Shown one piece after another: positions 18,676-27,533 of a stretch of DNA of 64,000 bases. The notes below the pieces were generated by a model. That model did not search any database. It saw nothing but the letters and a program-made list of their open reading frames with translations, and had not been told where the DNA came from. The DNA is from Gemmatimonadota bacterium (lineage in GTDB: Bacteria > Gemmatimonadota > Gemmatimonadetes > Longimicrobiales > Gaopeijiaceae). The DNA is taken from positions 62,001 through 126,000 of the forward strand of contig JAPPGF010000006.1 in the NCBI GenBank assembly GCA_028875075.1. Direction: 5' to 3'. The stretch's first letter is position 1, and the number at the start of each line of letters is the position of its first letter. Position numbers and translations under genes: made by a program.

Positions 18676-19176
18676 TCACTCCGACTTCCGGTCCGACGGG
18701 TCCCACAGCCGCGTCGTGGGGTGCTGCTGGTCCATCAGCCGGTCCAGGTCGTATACGAAACGCGAGCGCGTGTACTCGGCGTTCTCGAAGTGCACGCCGA
18801 CGTGGATCGCCTCGACGGGACAGACTTCCTGGCACATGCCGCAGAAGATGCAGCGGAACTCATCCACCTCGTAGACGACCGGATAGCGGTTGCCCTGATC
18901 GTCCTCGCCTCCGACGAGGCGAATGCAGTTGGCGGGACAGACCGTCGGACAGAGGCCACACGCCACGCACTTCGGACGGCCGTCTGCATGGACCTCCATG
19001 CGGTGCGTGCCCCTCCAGCGGGGGCTCAGGTCCGGCTGCTCCTCGGGATACTCGAGCGTGACCTTGTTGGGGTTCACCAGATGCTTGAACGTGAGCCCCA
19101 TGCCCCTGAGCGCCGCTCGCAGATAGGAGCTCCGGCCGGGCTCGGGCCGGCGCATCACCTTGACCGTCACCGCCAT
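18676..19176 (-). CDS. nuoI: NADH-quinone oxidoreductase subunit I
   Basis: NuoI carries the [4Fe-4S] clusters N6a and N6b that pass electrons towards N2. The eight ligands are visible: Cys70, 73, 76 and 119 plus Cys80, 109, 112 and 115, in CVACGLCPTVC and CIFCGMCQEVC. ATG 19176 has GGGAG at 7 bases and gives 166 residues; an upstream GTG at 19203 would add nine residues. It lies between nuoH and nuoJ. Confidence 0.95.
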   Translation of the reverse strand: MAVTVKVMRRPEPGRSSYLRAALRGMGLTFKHLVNPNKVTLEYPEEQPDLSPRWRGTHRMEVHADGRPKCVACGLCPTVCPANCIRLVGGEDDQGNRYPVVYEVDEFRCIFCGMCQEVCPVEAIHVGVHFENAEYTRSRFVYDLDRLMDQQHPTTRLWDPSDRKSE

Positions 19177-19224
19177 GGGGCCGCTCCCGCGCTCGTCTCG
19201 CACATATCCTTTACGCCTCCGTTG

Positions 19225-20544
19225 TCATGGCGTCAGCGCCCCCGCCCCGCTGGCGGCCGGGAGACGCGCCTCGCCGGCCGGCCGCGAATCCGGCGCCTTG
19301 GGAGGCGGGGCTCGCCGGGCCGGGCGTGACGCGCCGCCGATGATGCGGCCCCGGTCCAGCCAGAACACGAAGATGCCCGTGGCCACCAGGCTCACCGCCG
19401 TGAGCGCCAGCCCGTAGGCGGGCCCGAACGCCAGCCCGATCTCGTCGAGCACGAGGATGGCCCCGCCGATCAGCATCAGGTAGGCCAGCGCCGCCGGCAG
19501 CATGACCTTCCACCCGAGCTGCATGACCTGATCGTAACGGAACCTGGGCAATGTCCAGCGGACCCAGATGAAGACCAGGACGAAGAATCCCGTCTTGAGC
19601 GCGAACATCGCGAACGTGAGCAGGCTCTTCCACCAGGCCGGGTCGGCGAGGACGGGAGCGCCGCCGGCGTCGAAGCCCATGATCCACTGGCCGTCCCGGT
19701 AGAAGGCGTCGTCGCCGCTCCAGAACGGGACGTCCCAGCCACCCAGGAACAACGTCGCCATGAGCGCGGAGGCCGTGATCAGATGCGCGTACTCTGCGAT
19801 GAAGAACATGCTGAACTTCATCGAGGAGTATTCGGTGTGATAGCCGGTGATCAGCTCCGACTCGGCCTCGGGCATGTCGAACGGCAGCCGGTTGGTCTCC
19901 GCGAACGCGCTGATCACGAACAGCACGAACGCCAGTGAGAGCGGAAAGACGAACCACATCTGGAGGTGCTGCTGCCGGAAGATCACCTCAGTCAGCGTGA
20001 CATTGCCGGCCAGCATGAGGATCGCCACCAGCGAGAGACCGAGCGCGACCTCGTAGCTGACCATCTGGGCGGAGGCCCTGAGCCCGCCCAGGAAGGCGTA
20101 CTTGTTGTTGGAAGCCCATCCGCCGAGCACCAGCCCGTACACGCTCAGGGAGGAGAGCGCCAGGACATACAGGATCCCGACGGGCACGTCGGCCACGATC
20201 ATGGGGATCGTTCCCCAGGGCGTCGGCAGGGGAGCCGCGAAGGGGATCACGGCGAACGTGACCAGGGCGGGAATGATCGAGAGCATCGGTCCCAGCACGA
20301 AGAACAGCTTGGACGCGCTCCCGGGCAGCGTCTCCTCCTTCAGCACGTTCTTGATGCCGTCCGCGATCGGCTGAAGCAGCCCGAAGGGGCCGACCCGATT
20401 GGGCCCCATCCGGTCCTGAATCCAGGCGCTCAGCCTGCGCTCCGCGAGCGTGGCGTAGGCCACCGCGACGATGAGCACGCTAAAGGCCGCGACCACCTTG
20501 AGGCTCGAGGAGACCAGGAAGACGCCGGAGCTGAGCCCGTTCAC
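19225..20544 (-). CDS. nuoH: NADH-quinone oxidoreductase subunit H
   Basis: NuoH forms much of the quinone-binding chamber and the first half-channel of complex I. The 439-residue protein has the conserved ERRLSAWIQDRMGPNRVGP loop and the acidic FAETNRLPFDMPEAESEL loop. The last 40 or so residues are an Ala/Pro-rich extension beyond the last helix. Its GTG start shares four bases (GTGA) with the nuoG stop, indicating translational coupling. Confidence 0.97.
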   Translation of the reverse strand: MNGLSSGVFLVSSSLKVVAAFSVLIVAVAYATLAERRLSAWIQDRMGPNRVGPFGLLQPIADGIKNVLKEETLPGSASKLFFVLGPMLSIIPALVTFAVIPFAAPLPTPWGTIPMIVADVPVGILYVLALSSLSVYGLVLGGWASNNKYAFLGGLRASAQMVSYEVALGLSLVAILMLAGNVTLTEVIFRQQHLQMWFVFPLSLAFVLFVISAFAETNRLPFDMPEAESELITGYHTEYSSMKFSMFFIAEYAHLITASALMATLFLGGWDVPFWSGDDAFYRDGQWIMGFDAGGAPVLADPAWWKSLLTFAMFALKTGFFVLVFIWVRWTLPRFRYDQVMQLGWKVMLPAALAYLMLIGGAILVLDEIGLAFGPAYGLALTAVSLVATGIFVFWLDRGRIIGGASRPARRAPPPKAPDSRPAGEARLPAASGAGALTP

Positions 20545-22151
20545 GCCCGCCCGCCCGCCGCCTCGGCCGGCAGCGCCCGGTCCTCGCCGATCGGCGCCCC
20601 GCCCGTTCCCACCCGCTCGTACGTGAGTCCCTCGAAGGCGCCGATGCGCTCGAAGGCGACCTCGGCCCGCGTGGGCGCGGCTTCGCCGGCACGCTCGGCG
20701 AGCAGCGCACCCAGCACGAGCCAGCCCGGGCGCGCGGCACCCGGCGGCTCCAGCGCCGGCCAGAAGCGCTGCACGCGGTGCTCGTGGTTGGTGAAGCTCC
20801 CCTCCTGTTCCGCGAAGTTGGTGATGGGGAGCACGAAGTGGGCGCGGCTCGCGGCGGCGGTGGGGTGCTGGCCCAGGTAGACGTAGAGCCTCGCGCGCTC
20901 CCCGAAGTCCGGCGGCTGGTCCGCGAGTTCATCGCCTGCGACGATCAAGACGCCGCCATGCGCCGCGAACGGGGCGAGCCCTCCCGTCCCGTCGTCACCG
21001 CCCACGCGCTCCATCCCCAGCAGTCGGGCCGCGTTCACGTTGGGCTCCAGATCGCGACGCCGCGCCAGCTTGGGAAATCCCTTGAGCGGCACTTCCGCAG
21101 GGGCGCGCCGCGAACGGTAGACGATCTCGCCGCCGCCCAGGGCGTCGACCAGCGCGCGCACGGCGCCCAGGTCCTCGTTGGCTAGCCGCGGGCTCACGAC
21201 CGCACGAACCGGACCGGCACCGTCGAGCCGCTCGAGCAGCGACGTCAGCGCCGCGCGCCAACCGGTCGCGCGCGCCTCCCGCCCGTCTCCGACGAGCGGC
21301 ACCTCGACGCGGTCGCCCCGGTTGATCCACTCGTAGTCGAGCCGGCCATGGTCGCACATCCAGTGGCCGTTGACGTCCAGATTGACCCGGGGCCTCAGGC
21401 GCTGCACGAGGTTGTCGCGGGTGTGAAGCTCGATGTTGCACCCCTGGCTGCATCCCGGACAGACCGACGGCGTGTGGTCCAGGTCCCAGGCGCGCTGCTT
21501 GAAGAGGAAGTCCTTCGAGAGCAGCGCGCCCACCGGGCAAATGTCCACGATGTTGCCGTGGTAGTGCGTGCCCTCGAGCCCCTCTTCGAAGAACGTATCG
21601 ATGATCGAGCGGTCACCGCGCTCCACGACCGTGAGGCGGGGATCCTGCTCGATCTCGTTCATGAAGCGCACACAGCGGGTGCACATCACGCACCGATCTC
21701 CGTAGAAGACCACGTCGCCGCCGAAGTCGTCGCGCCCGAACACTCGCTTGGGCTCCCGCCCGCGTCCGTGGACGCGGCCCTCGGCGTGCGCGTAGTCCTG
21801 CAGCTTGCACTCGCCCGACTGATCGCAGATGGGACAGTCCAGGGGATGGTTCTGCAGGTAGAACTCGAGGACCCCGCGCCGCATCGCGAGCGGCTCCTCG
21901 CTCTGCGTGTGGACGACCTGTCCGTCGGCCGCCTGCGTGATGCACGACGGCACCAGCTTCGGGGCCTTCTCGATCTCCACCAGGCAGAGGCGGCACATGG
22001 CGGGCGCCGAGAGACCCGGGTGATAGCAATAGTGGGGCACCCTCGTGCCCACGCGCTCGGCAGCCTGCAAGAGCGTCGTGCCCCTGGGGACCGTCACCTG
22101 CCGGCCGTCGATCGTCAGCGTGACGGTCTCCGCCGGCGAGGATTCCGCCAT
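20541..22151 (-). CDS. nuoG: NADH-quinone oxidoreductase subunit G, short form
   Basis: NuoG carries several iron-sulfur clusters of the NADH-oxidising arm. The 536-residue protein has ligands for N1b (Cys42, 53, 56, 70), N5 (His102, Cys106, 109, 115), N4 (Cys154, 157, 160, 205) and the off-path N7 cluster (Cys231, 234, 238, 266; C-x2-C-x3-C-x27-C). The C-terminal molybdopterin-oxidoreductase-like domain is much shorter than in E. coli NuoG (about 900 residues), but the end is a clean stop overlapping nuoH by GTGA, so this is not a visible frameshift. ATG 22151 overlaps the nuoF stop by one base. Confidence 0.95.
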   Translation of the reverse strand: MAESSPAETVTLTIDGRQVTVPRGTTLLQAAERVGTRVPHYCYHPGLSAPAMCRLCLVEIEKAPKLVPSCITQAADGQVVHTQSEEPLAMRRGVLEFYLQNHPLDCPICDQSGECKLQDYAHAEGRVHGRGREPKRVFGRDDFGGDVVFYGDRCVMCTRCVRFMNEIEQDPRLTVVERGDRSIIDTFFEEGLEGTHYHGNIVDICPVGALLSKDFLFKQRAWDLDHTPSVCPGCSQGCNIELHTRDNLVQRLRPRVNLDVNGHWMCDHGRLDYEWINRGDRVEVPLVGDGREARATGWRAALTSLLERLDGAGPVRAVVSPRLANEDLGAVRALVDALGGGEIVYRSRRAPAEVPLKGFPKLARRRDLEPNVNAARLLGMERVGGDDGTGGLAPFAAHGGVLIVAGDELADQPPDFGERARLYVYLGQHPTAAASRAHFVLPITNFAEQEGSFTNHEHRVQRFWPALEPPGAARPGWLVLGALLAERAGEAAPTRAEVAFERIGAFEGLTYERVGTGGAPIGEDRALPAEAAGGRA

Positions 22152-23443
22152 CACGCGGCTCCCACGCGCTCGCCCCGCCGGATGAGGGCTAGGTATTCGT
22201 CGCGGAACTTGCTGATCGACGACTGGACGGGAGGCGCCACGGAGTCGGAGAGCACGCAGATCGTGGTGCCCACCATCTGCGTGGTGAGCTCGATCAGGGT
22301 GTCGAGGTCTTCCTCGGTCCCCCGACCCTCCTCTATGCGCCGCAGAATCTTGGTCACCCAGGACGTGCCCTCGCGACAGGGCGTGCACTGGCCGCAGGAT
22401 TCATGGGCATAGAAGGCGGCCATCCGGCGGACCTGTTTGACGATGTCCGTGGTCTCGTCCATGACGATCACCGACGCGCAGCCGAGCATGGAGCCGCACG
22501 CGGCGACGCCCTCGTAGTCGAGTGCGCAGCGCCGCGCCTCGTCCGCGTCCATGATCGCAACCGAGCTGCCGCCCGGGATGACGGCCTTGAGCGCGTTCCC
22601 GTCGCGCATGCCGCCGCAGACGTCCTCGATCAATTCGATGAGCGGAAAGCCCAGCGCCAGCTCGTAGTTGCCGGGCTTGTTCACGTGGCCGCTCACGCAG
22701 AAGAGCTTGGTCCCGGGCGACTTCTCCGAGCCCCACTGCCGGTACCATTCCGCGCCGTGCGCTACGATGTGCGGCGCCGCGCACAGCGTCTCGACGTTGT
22801 TGACCGTCGTGGGCATCCCGAAGACTCCGGCCGCGGCGGGAAACGGCGGTTTGGTCCGGGGCTCGCCGCGGCGGCCCTCGAGCGAGTTCATCAGCCCGGT
22901 CTCCTCGCCGCAGATATAGGCGCCGGCGCCCACGTGGACCGTCACGTCGATCTCGTGGCCGGAGCCCATCACGTCCGCGCCGATGATGCCGTCGGCGTAC
23001 GCCTCTTCGACGGCTTTGGCGAGCACCTGGTTGGTCTCGAAGAACTCGCCCCGGCAATAGATGTAGGCGTGGCGCGCACGGATCGCGTACGAAGCGAGCA
23101 GGCACGCCTCGATCAGCTGGTGCGGATCCCAGCGCATGAGCTCGCGGTCCTTGAAGGTGCCGGGCTCCGACTCGTCGGCGTTGCAGCAGAGGTAGTGGGG
23201 CCTGTCGTAGTTCTTCGGCATGAAGCTCCACTTGAGCCCGGTCGGAAAACCCGCGCCGCCCCGGCCCCTGAGCCCGGACGCCTTGACGACCTCGACCACG
23301 TCGTCCGGGCTCATCGAGAGCGCCTTCTCTAGGCCCTTGTAGCGGCCGCGCCGCTTGGCGCCGTCGAGCGTGCGGGCCTCGGGGTCGCCGAAGTACTCCG
23401 ATATCACCCGGACCTCGCGGTCGGAGGCGTAGGGATAGGCCAT
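22151..23443 (-). CDS. nuoF: NADH-quinone oxidoreductase subunit F
   Basis: NuoF binds NADH and FMN and holds cluster N3. The 430-residue protein has the Gly-rich GRGGAGFPTGLKW nucleotide loop near residue 60, GAGAYICGEETGL for FMN/NADH, and the N3 ligands ESCGQCTPCREG plus a later Cys in TTICVLSD. ATG 23443 follows the nuoE stop by 2 bases. It is full length. Confidence 0.97.
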   Translation of the reverse strand: MAYPYASDREVRVISEYFGDPEARTLDGAKRRGRYKGLEKALSMSPDDVVEVVKASGLRGRGGAGFPTGLKWSFMPKNYDRPHYLCCNADESEPGTFKDRELMRWDPHQLIEACLLASYAIRARHAYIYCRGEFFETNQVLAKAVEEAYADGIIGADVMGSGHEIDVTVHVGAGAYICGEETGLMNSLEGRRGEPRTKPPFPAAAGVFGMPTTVNNVETLCAAPHIVAHGAEWYRQWGSEKSPGTKLFCVSGHVNKPGNYELALGFPLIELIEDVCGGMRDGNALKAVIPGGSSVAIMDADEARRCALDYEGVAACGSMLGCASVIVMDETTDIVKQVRRMAAFYAHESCGQCTPCREGTSWVTKILRRIEEGRGTEEDLDTLIELTTQMVGTTICVLSDSVAPPVQSSISKFRDEYLALIRRGERVGAA

Positions 23444-23445
23444 GG

Positions 23446-24102
23446 CTAGCGGCCCCGCGCCCGCAGCCGTTCGCAGATCTTGGGCACGTCCAGCGGCTGC
23501 ACGTTCTCGTAGTAGCGCGAGTTGATCTGCACGCAGGTCGGGAAGCCGCAGCCCGCCAGGCACTCCGCCTCGACCACGGTGAAGTCCCCCTCCGCCGACG
23601 TCTCGCCCGGCTCGGTGTTCGCATAGCGCAGGAACGCTTCCATCACGTCGTCGGCGCCGCACAGGTTGCAGGAGATGTTGGTGCAGACCTGGATCAAGAA
23701 GCGTCCCACGGGCCTCTTGTTGTACATCGTGTAGAATGTCGTGACCCCGCGTACGTAGGCGCGCGGCAGCTCGAGGAGCTCGGCCACCCGGTCCATCGTT
23801 TCCGGAGAGACGTGGCCGCGCACCTCCTGCGCGAGGTTGAGCACCGGCAGCAGCGCGGCGCGCTTGTCCGGATAGCGCGTGAGGATCTTGTCCAGGCGAT
23901 CCTGATAGGGACCCTCGAACAGCGGCGCGTCCGGACGCTTCTCCTCGAGCATGTACGGATAGCTCGCCGAGCCCGAGGCATGCCCCCCGGCGAGCGGCCG
24001 CGTGCCGACGAAATCGTCCCCGCGGACCTGCGCCTCGCTGAGCTGGAACTCACCGGTGTTGCCGGCCCAGCCGGGGTTCCGGTACGGAACGCTGCCGCTC
24101 AC
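23446..24102 (-). CDS. nuoE: NADH-quinone oxidoreductase subunit E with N-terminal extension
   Basis: NuoE holds the [2Fe-2S] cluster N1a, with ligands Cys140, Cys145, Cys181 and Cys185 visible in CTNISC and ECLAGC. The protein has 218 residues against about 165 in many bacteria; the extra part is a roughly 50-residue Gly/Ser-rich N-terminus before the helical domain. The GTG start at 24102 is supported by GGAGGAG a few bases upstream, so the extension is probably real. The gap to nuoD is 88 bases. Confidence 0.93.
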   Translation of the reverse strand: MSGSVPYRNPGWAGNTGEFQLSEAQVRGDDFVGTRPLAGGHASGSASYPYMLEEKRPDAPLFEGPYQDRLDKILTRYPDKRAALLPVLNLAQEVRGHVSPETMDRVAELLELPRAYVRGVTTFYTMYNKRPVGRFLIQVCTNISCNLCGADDVMEAFLRYANTEPGETSAEGDFTVVEAECLAGCGFPTCVQINSRYYENVQPLDVPKICERLRARGR

Positions 24103-24190
24103 CGGGCTCCTCCGGAGAACCCCGGGCTGGGGCCGGCCCCAGCTCCGGCCGGCGGGAGCGCGGGAGCGCTGACGGGGGGCAGGCCGCGCT

Positions 24191-25468
24191 TCAGCGGTCG
24201 ATCTCCCCGAGCACGATGTCCAGCGAGGCGTTGATCATGATCAGGTCCGAGACCAGATGCCCCTGCGCGAGCTTCGCGATGACCGACAGGTTGACGAACG
24301 ACGGGGGGCGGATACGCCAGCGCACGGGCTTGCCGCCGCCGTCGCTCACCAGGTACATGCCCAGTTCCCCCTTGGACCCCTCGACCGGGAAGTAGCAGTC
24401 GCCCGCGCGGACCTTGAGGCCCTCCATGATCAGCTTGAAGTGGTGGATCATGGACTCCATGTCGTTCATGCAGTCCGTCTTGGACGGCAGCGTCACGTGC
24501 GGGTCGGCCACGTCCATCGCTCCGCCGGGCAGCCGCTCGATCGCCTGGAGGAGGATGCGCACGCTCTGACGCATCTCTTCCATGCGCACCAGATAGCGGT
24601 CGTAGCAGTCCCCGTGCTCACCGATCGGAACGTCGAAGTCGTACGTCTCGTAGTCGTAGTAGGGGTTGTCCTTGCGCAGGTCGTACGGCACGCCGCTCGC
24701 GCGCAGGTTGGGGCCCGTCAGTCCGTGATTGAGCGCGTCCTCGCCGCTGATCATGCCCACGTTCTGTGTGCGACCGAGATGGATCCCGTTCGTGGTCAGG
24801 AGCAGGTCGATCTCGTCGATCGTGCGGGGCACTTCGGCGACGAAGGCCTTGAGCTCGTCGATCCAACCGTCGGGGATGTCGGCCATCATGCCGCCGACGC
24901 GGGTCGCGGAGGTCGTGATGCGCGCGCCCGTGTACTTCTCGTGGAGCTTGTAGATCTTCTCGCGTTCCTGGAACGCGTAGAGGAACGGCGTGAACGCGCC
25001 CACGTCGATCGCGGTCGTCCCCAGCCACAGGAGGTGGCTGAATATCCGCTCCATCTCCATCAGGATCACGCGGAACACCTTGCACCGCTCGGTCACCTCG
25101 ATGCCGGCGAGTTTCTCGACCGCCATGACGTAGGCGCAGTTGTAGATGAGCGGCGAGAGGTAGTCCATGCGATCGGTGAGCGTCACGACCTGATTCCAGG
25201 TCCGGTACTCGCCGAGCTTCTCGAACGACGAATGCAGGTATCCGATGTGGGGGATCACGCGGAGCACGGTCTCGCCGTCGAGCTCGCACACCAGGCGGAG
25301 CACTCCGTGGGTCGCCGGATGCTGGGGGCCCAGGTTGATCAGCATGTGCTCCGAGCTGAGCGGAGGCTCGGGCATGTCCACCGGAAAGAGCGGGGCATGG
25401 GCGGGCTCGCCCGTGACCCCCATCTCCGGCGACCGCGAGACGGCGTACTCGACGGTTCTGTGCGCCAC
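24191..25468 (-). CDS. nuoD: NADH-quinone oxidoreductase subunit D
   Basis: NuoD (49-kDa subunit) lines the quinone site with NuoB. The 425-residue protein has NLGPQHPATHGVLRL with the quinone-site His, the GYLHSSFEKL segment and the C-terminal MINASLDIVLGEIDR. A region of about 45 residues (VPYDLRKDNPYYDYETYDFD and around) is typical. GTG 25468 starts 3 bases after the nuoC stop. Confidence 0.97.
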   Translation of the reverse strand: MAHRTVEYAVSRSPEMGVTGEPAHAPLFPVDMPEPPLSSEHMLINLGPQHPATHGVLRLVCELDGETVLRVIPHIGYLHSSFEKLGEYRTWNQVVTLTDRMDYLSPLIYNCAYVMAVEKLAGIEVTERCKVFRVILMEMERIFSHLLWLGTTAIDVGAFTPFLYAFQEREKIYKLHEKYTGARITTSATRVGGMMADIPDGWIDELKAFVAEVPRTIDEIDLLLTTNGIHLGRTQNVGMISGEDALNHGLTGPNLRASGVPYDLRKDNPYYDYETYDFDVPIGEHGDCYDRYLVRMEEMRQSVRILLQAIERLPGGAMDVADPHVTLPSKTDCMNDMESMIHHFKLIMEGLKVRAGDCYFPVEGSKGELGMYLVSDGGGKPVRWRIRPPSFVNLSVIAKLAQGHLVSDLIMINASLDIVLGEIDR

Positions 25469-25471
25469 GGC

Positions 25472-26209
25472 CTACTTCCCTCGCGTGAGCGGACGGTTGG
25501 TCGAAGGCCTCTTCGCGGGCGGTTCCGGGTGTTGCCGGGGGGCGCCCGGCGCCGCCTGCGGATCCCGGCCGATCTCGAGCTCGGCCGGGATGTAGTGGTC
25601 GTGCGGGTCCTGGCTGAGCGCCCTGCGGGTCTGCTCCGCGCGCGAGAACCGCCCGCGCAAGGGGAAGTCCTTCCGCAGGGGGTGGCCTTCGGCGTAGTTC
25701 TCGGGCATGAGGATCCGACGCAGGTCGGGATGGCCGCTGAACTTGACCCCGAACAGGTCATAGACCTCGCGTTCCAGCCAGTCGGCCGTCTTCCACAGCG
25801 GCTCGACGCTGTCGATCACCAGATGGCTCAGGGGCAATTCGCACTTCACGCGCAGCGCCCGGCGATGGCGCATCGACCAGAGCTGGTAGACCACCTGGAG
25901 CGGGCGCCCCGCACCGAAATCCACCGCGGTGACGTCGGCCAGAAGGTCGTAATGGGCCGCCCGGTCGTCCCTGAGCCAACCCAGGATCTCCCGGTTCCTG
26001 GCCGCGTCCACGTACACGACGTGCTGGTCCCCCGCGCTCACCTCGTGATGGCGGACGGCGTCGCCGAAGCGCGCCCGGAGCGCGTCCACCGACGGATGCG
26101 ACGCCGAGGCTTCGTCGAGCCGAACCGGTGCCCCGGACACCGCCGACGGTCCGGCCTCTACCGCGTCGAGCGCGGAGTCCCGGGCGAGCGCCGGCTCCCT
26201 CTCGGTCAT
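25472..26209 (-). CDS. nuoC: NADH-quinone oxidoreductase subunit C
   Basis: NuoC (30-kDa subunit) packs against NuoD in the hydrophilic arm. The 245-residue protein contains the signature EREVYDLFGVKFSGHPDLRR and GHPLRKDFPL. An Ala-rich N-terminus and a Pro-rich C-terminal tail of about 30 residues flank the fold. ATG start 4 bases after the nuoB stop. NuoC and NuoD are separate here, not fused as in E. coli. Confidence 0.97.
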   Translation of the reverse strand: MTEREPALARDSALDAVEAGPSAVSGAPVRLDEASASHPSVDALRARFGDAVRHHEVSAGDQHVVYVDAARNREILGWLRDDRAAHYDLLADVTAVDFGAGRPLQVVYQLWSMRHRRALRVKCELPLSHLVIDSVEPLWKTADWLEREVYDLFGVKFSGHPDLRRILMPENYAEGHPLRKDFPLRGRFSRAEQTRRALSQDPHDHYIPAELEIGRDPQAAPGAPRQHPEPPAKRPSTNRPLTRGK

Positions 26210-26213
26210 CCCG

Positions 26214-26909
26214 TCACGGCTGCCGGTCGTCCGGCCGGTCGGGGCGGTCCGTGCGCACCAGCCCGCCCACCCGGTTCTGGCGCGTGGAGTTGCCGAACGG
26301 CCCCGTCAGCCCTGCTACCTCCTCCTCGGTAGCCTCAGGAGTCCCGGCGCGGAGCGGATCCTCCGCCCGATGTTCGCCGTGACGCGCGAGGCTCTCTTCG
26401 CGGATCTTTTCCTGGATCATGAGCAGGCCGTAGAGCAGAGCTTCCGGGCGCGGAGGACAGCCGGGCACATAGACGTCCACCGGTACGATCGTGTCGATCC
26501 CCTGCACCATCGAATACGCGTCGAACACGCCGCCGGAGCTCGCGCATGCGCCCATCGACACGCACCACTTGGGTTGTGGCATCTGGTCCCAGATGCGACG
26601 CAGCACAGGAGCGAGCTTGTAGGGGACGCGGCCCGCGCAGATCAGAACGTCGGCCTGGCGCGGACTGAACGACATGCGCTCCATCCCGAAACGCGCGACA
26701 TCGAAGTCGCTGGCCGCCGCCGCCATCATCTCGATCGCGCAACAGGCGGTCCCGAAGGGCATCGGCCAAAGCGAGTTGCGGCGCGCCCAATTGACGACGA
26801 AGTCGACCTTGGTCGTCAAGAACGTCGGGCCGCCTGCTCCCACGAGCGGCAGCCCGCCGGGCCTGGACGTGACGCCTCCGCCGGGCAGCCGCCCCTCATT
26901 CAGTCCCAT
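26214..26909 (-). CDS. nuoB: NADH-quinone oxidoreductase subunit B
   Basis: NuoB holds cluster N2, the last electron donor to quinone. The tandem Cys of TACCAIEMM, the Cys of [10 protein letters not shown] and the Cys of [11 protein letters not shown] give the four ligands. The 231-residue protein carries a charged C-terminal tail of about 55 residues beyond the fold. ATG 26909 overlaps the nuoA stop by 10 bases. Confidence 0.96.
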   Translation of the reverse strand: MGLNEGRLPGGGVTSRPGGLPLVGAGGPTFLTTKVDFVVNWARRNSLWPMPFGTACCAIEMMAAAASDFDVARFGMERMSFSPRQADVLICAGRVPYKLAPVLRRIWDQMPQPKWCVSMGACASSGGVFDAYSMVQGIDTIVPVDVYVPGCPPRPEALLYGLLMIQEKIREESLARHGEHRAEDPLRAGTPEATEEEVAGLTGPFGNSTRQNRVGGLVRTDRPDRPDDRQP

Positions 26910-27256
26910 TCGAGGCCGCCCTTCTTCCATTCGTAGAGGAGTCCCACGGCGAGCACGGCGACGAACAGCGCCATGGCCAGGAACGGTCCCCAGCCGAGCT
27001 CGCGCATCTCGACGGCCCACGGGATCAGGAAGACCGTCTCCAGGTCGAACACGATGAAGCTGATCGCCACCACGTAGAACTGCACCGAGAAGCGCGCCCG
27101 CGTATCGCCCAGGGGAATCATGCCGGACTCGTAGGGCATCTCCTTCTGCGGAGTGGAGCGACGAGGATTCAACACGTGGGACGCCACCACCATGCCGACG
27201 GCGTTCACGATCGAAATGCCGAACAGGATGAGCAGCGGAGCGTAAGCTTCCGACAT
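26900..27256 (-). CDS. nuoA: NADH-quinone oxidoreductase subunit A
   Basis: NuoA is a three-helix membrane subunit; the conserved loop [13 protein letters not shown] and the acidic [12 protein letters not shown] helix are present. It has 118 residues and starts with ATG at 27256. It opens the nuoA-N operon and is preceded by a promoter and a Rex-like operator, with about 98 bases of predicted leader. Confidence 0.97.
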   Translation of the reverse strand: MSEAYAPLLILFGISIVNAVGMVVASHVLNPRRSTPQKEMPYESGMIPLGDTRARFSVQFYVVAISFIVFDLETVFLIPWAVEMRELGWGPFLAMALFVAVLAVGLLYEWKKGGLEWD

Positions 27257-27329
27257 TGAGCCGCCGATCCCCCAGAAAGCTCCGGTTCGCGTCGGCTGGA
27301 AGCCGTTCGGCTGCGCTCCGGGGCCGAGT

Positions 27330-27347
27330 TTGTGAAATAGTTCACAA
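27330..27347. promoter_or_regulatory. Rex-type operator of the nuo operon
   Basis: TTGTGAAATAGTTCACAA is a perfect 7-bp inverted repeat around a 4-base spacer, and is identical in its arms to the binding site of the redox repressor Rex (for example TTGTGAACGCGTTCACAA-type sites in Streptomyces). It lies at about +7 to +24 of the predicted nuo transcript, where a repressor would block the polymerase. Rex leaves DNA when NADH is high. No rex gene is in the window. The AT-rich island stands out from its GC-rich surroundings. Confidence 0.85.
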
Positions 27348-27360
27348 TTGCCAGTCTCCG

Positions 27361-27389
27361 AATGTACGGGAGGCCCCGGAGGGGGTCAA
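27361..27389 (-). promoter_or_regulatory. Promoter of nuoA-N
   Basis: TTGACC at 27389-27384 and TACATT at 27366-27361 are 17 bases apart on the minus strand, close to the sigma-70 consensus. The predicted start is near 27354, directly before the Rex-like operator. Confidence 0.78.
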
Positions 27390-27429
27390 GCGAGCCCGCG
27401 GCGCGGCCTGTCACGAAACGGCGCCCGGA

Positions 27430-27459
27430 TTGCACGCCATCTCCGGCGGGCCCTACCTT
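27430..27459 (+). promoter_or_regulatory. Probable promoter of dcd
   Basis: On the plus strand TTGCAC (27430-27435) and TACCTT (27454-27459) are 18 bases apart. Transcription would start near 27466, leaving a leader of about 68 bases to dcd. It is divergent from the nuo promoter with about 40 bases between the two -35 elements. Confidence 0.5.
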
Positions 27460-27533
27460 CGGCACCGGACGGCCGTCGGCCCTCGGGTCGCGGACCCCTC
27501 GTCAATTCCGCCACCGGAGGCCCAGGAAGGCGC

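Noticed and set aside
20541-22151. NuoG truncated by a frameshift or sequencing error.
   Set aside because: The stop overlaps the nuoH start as GTGA and no continuation of the C-terminal domain is seen in the other frames after it.
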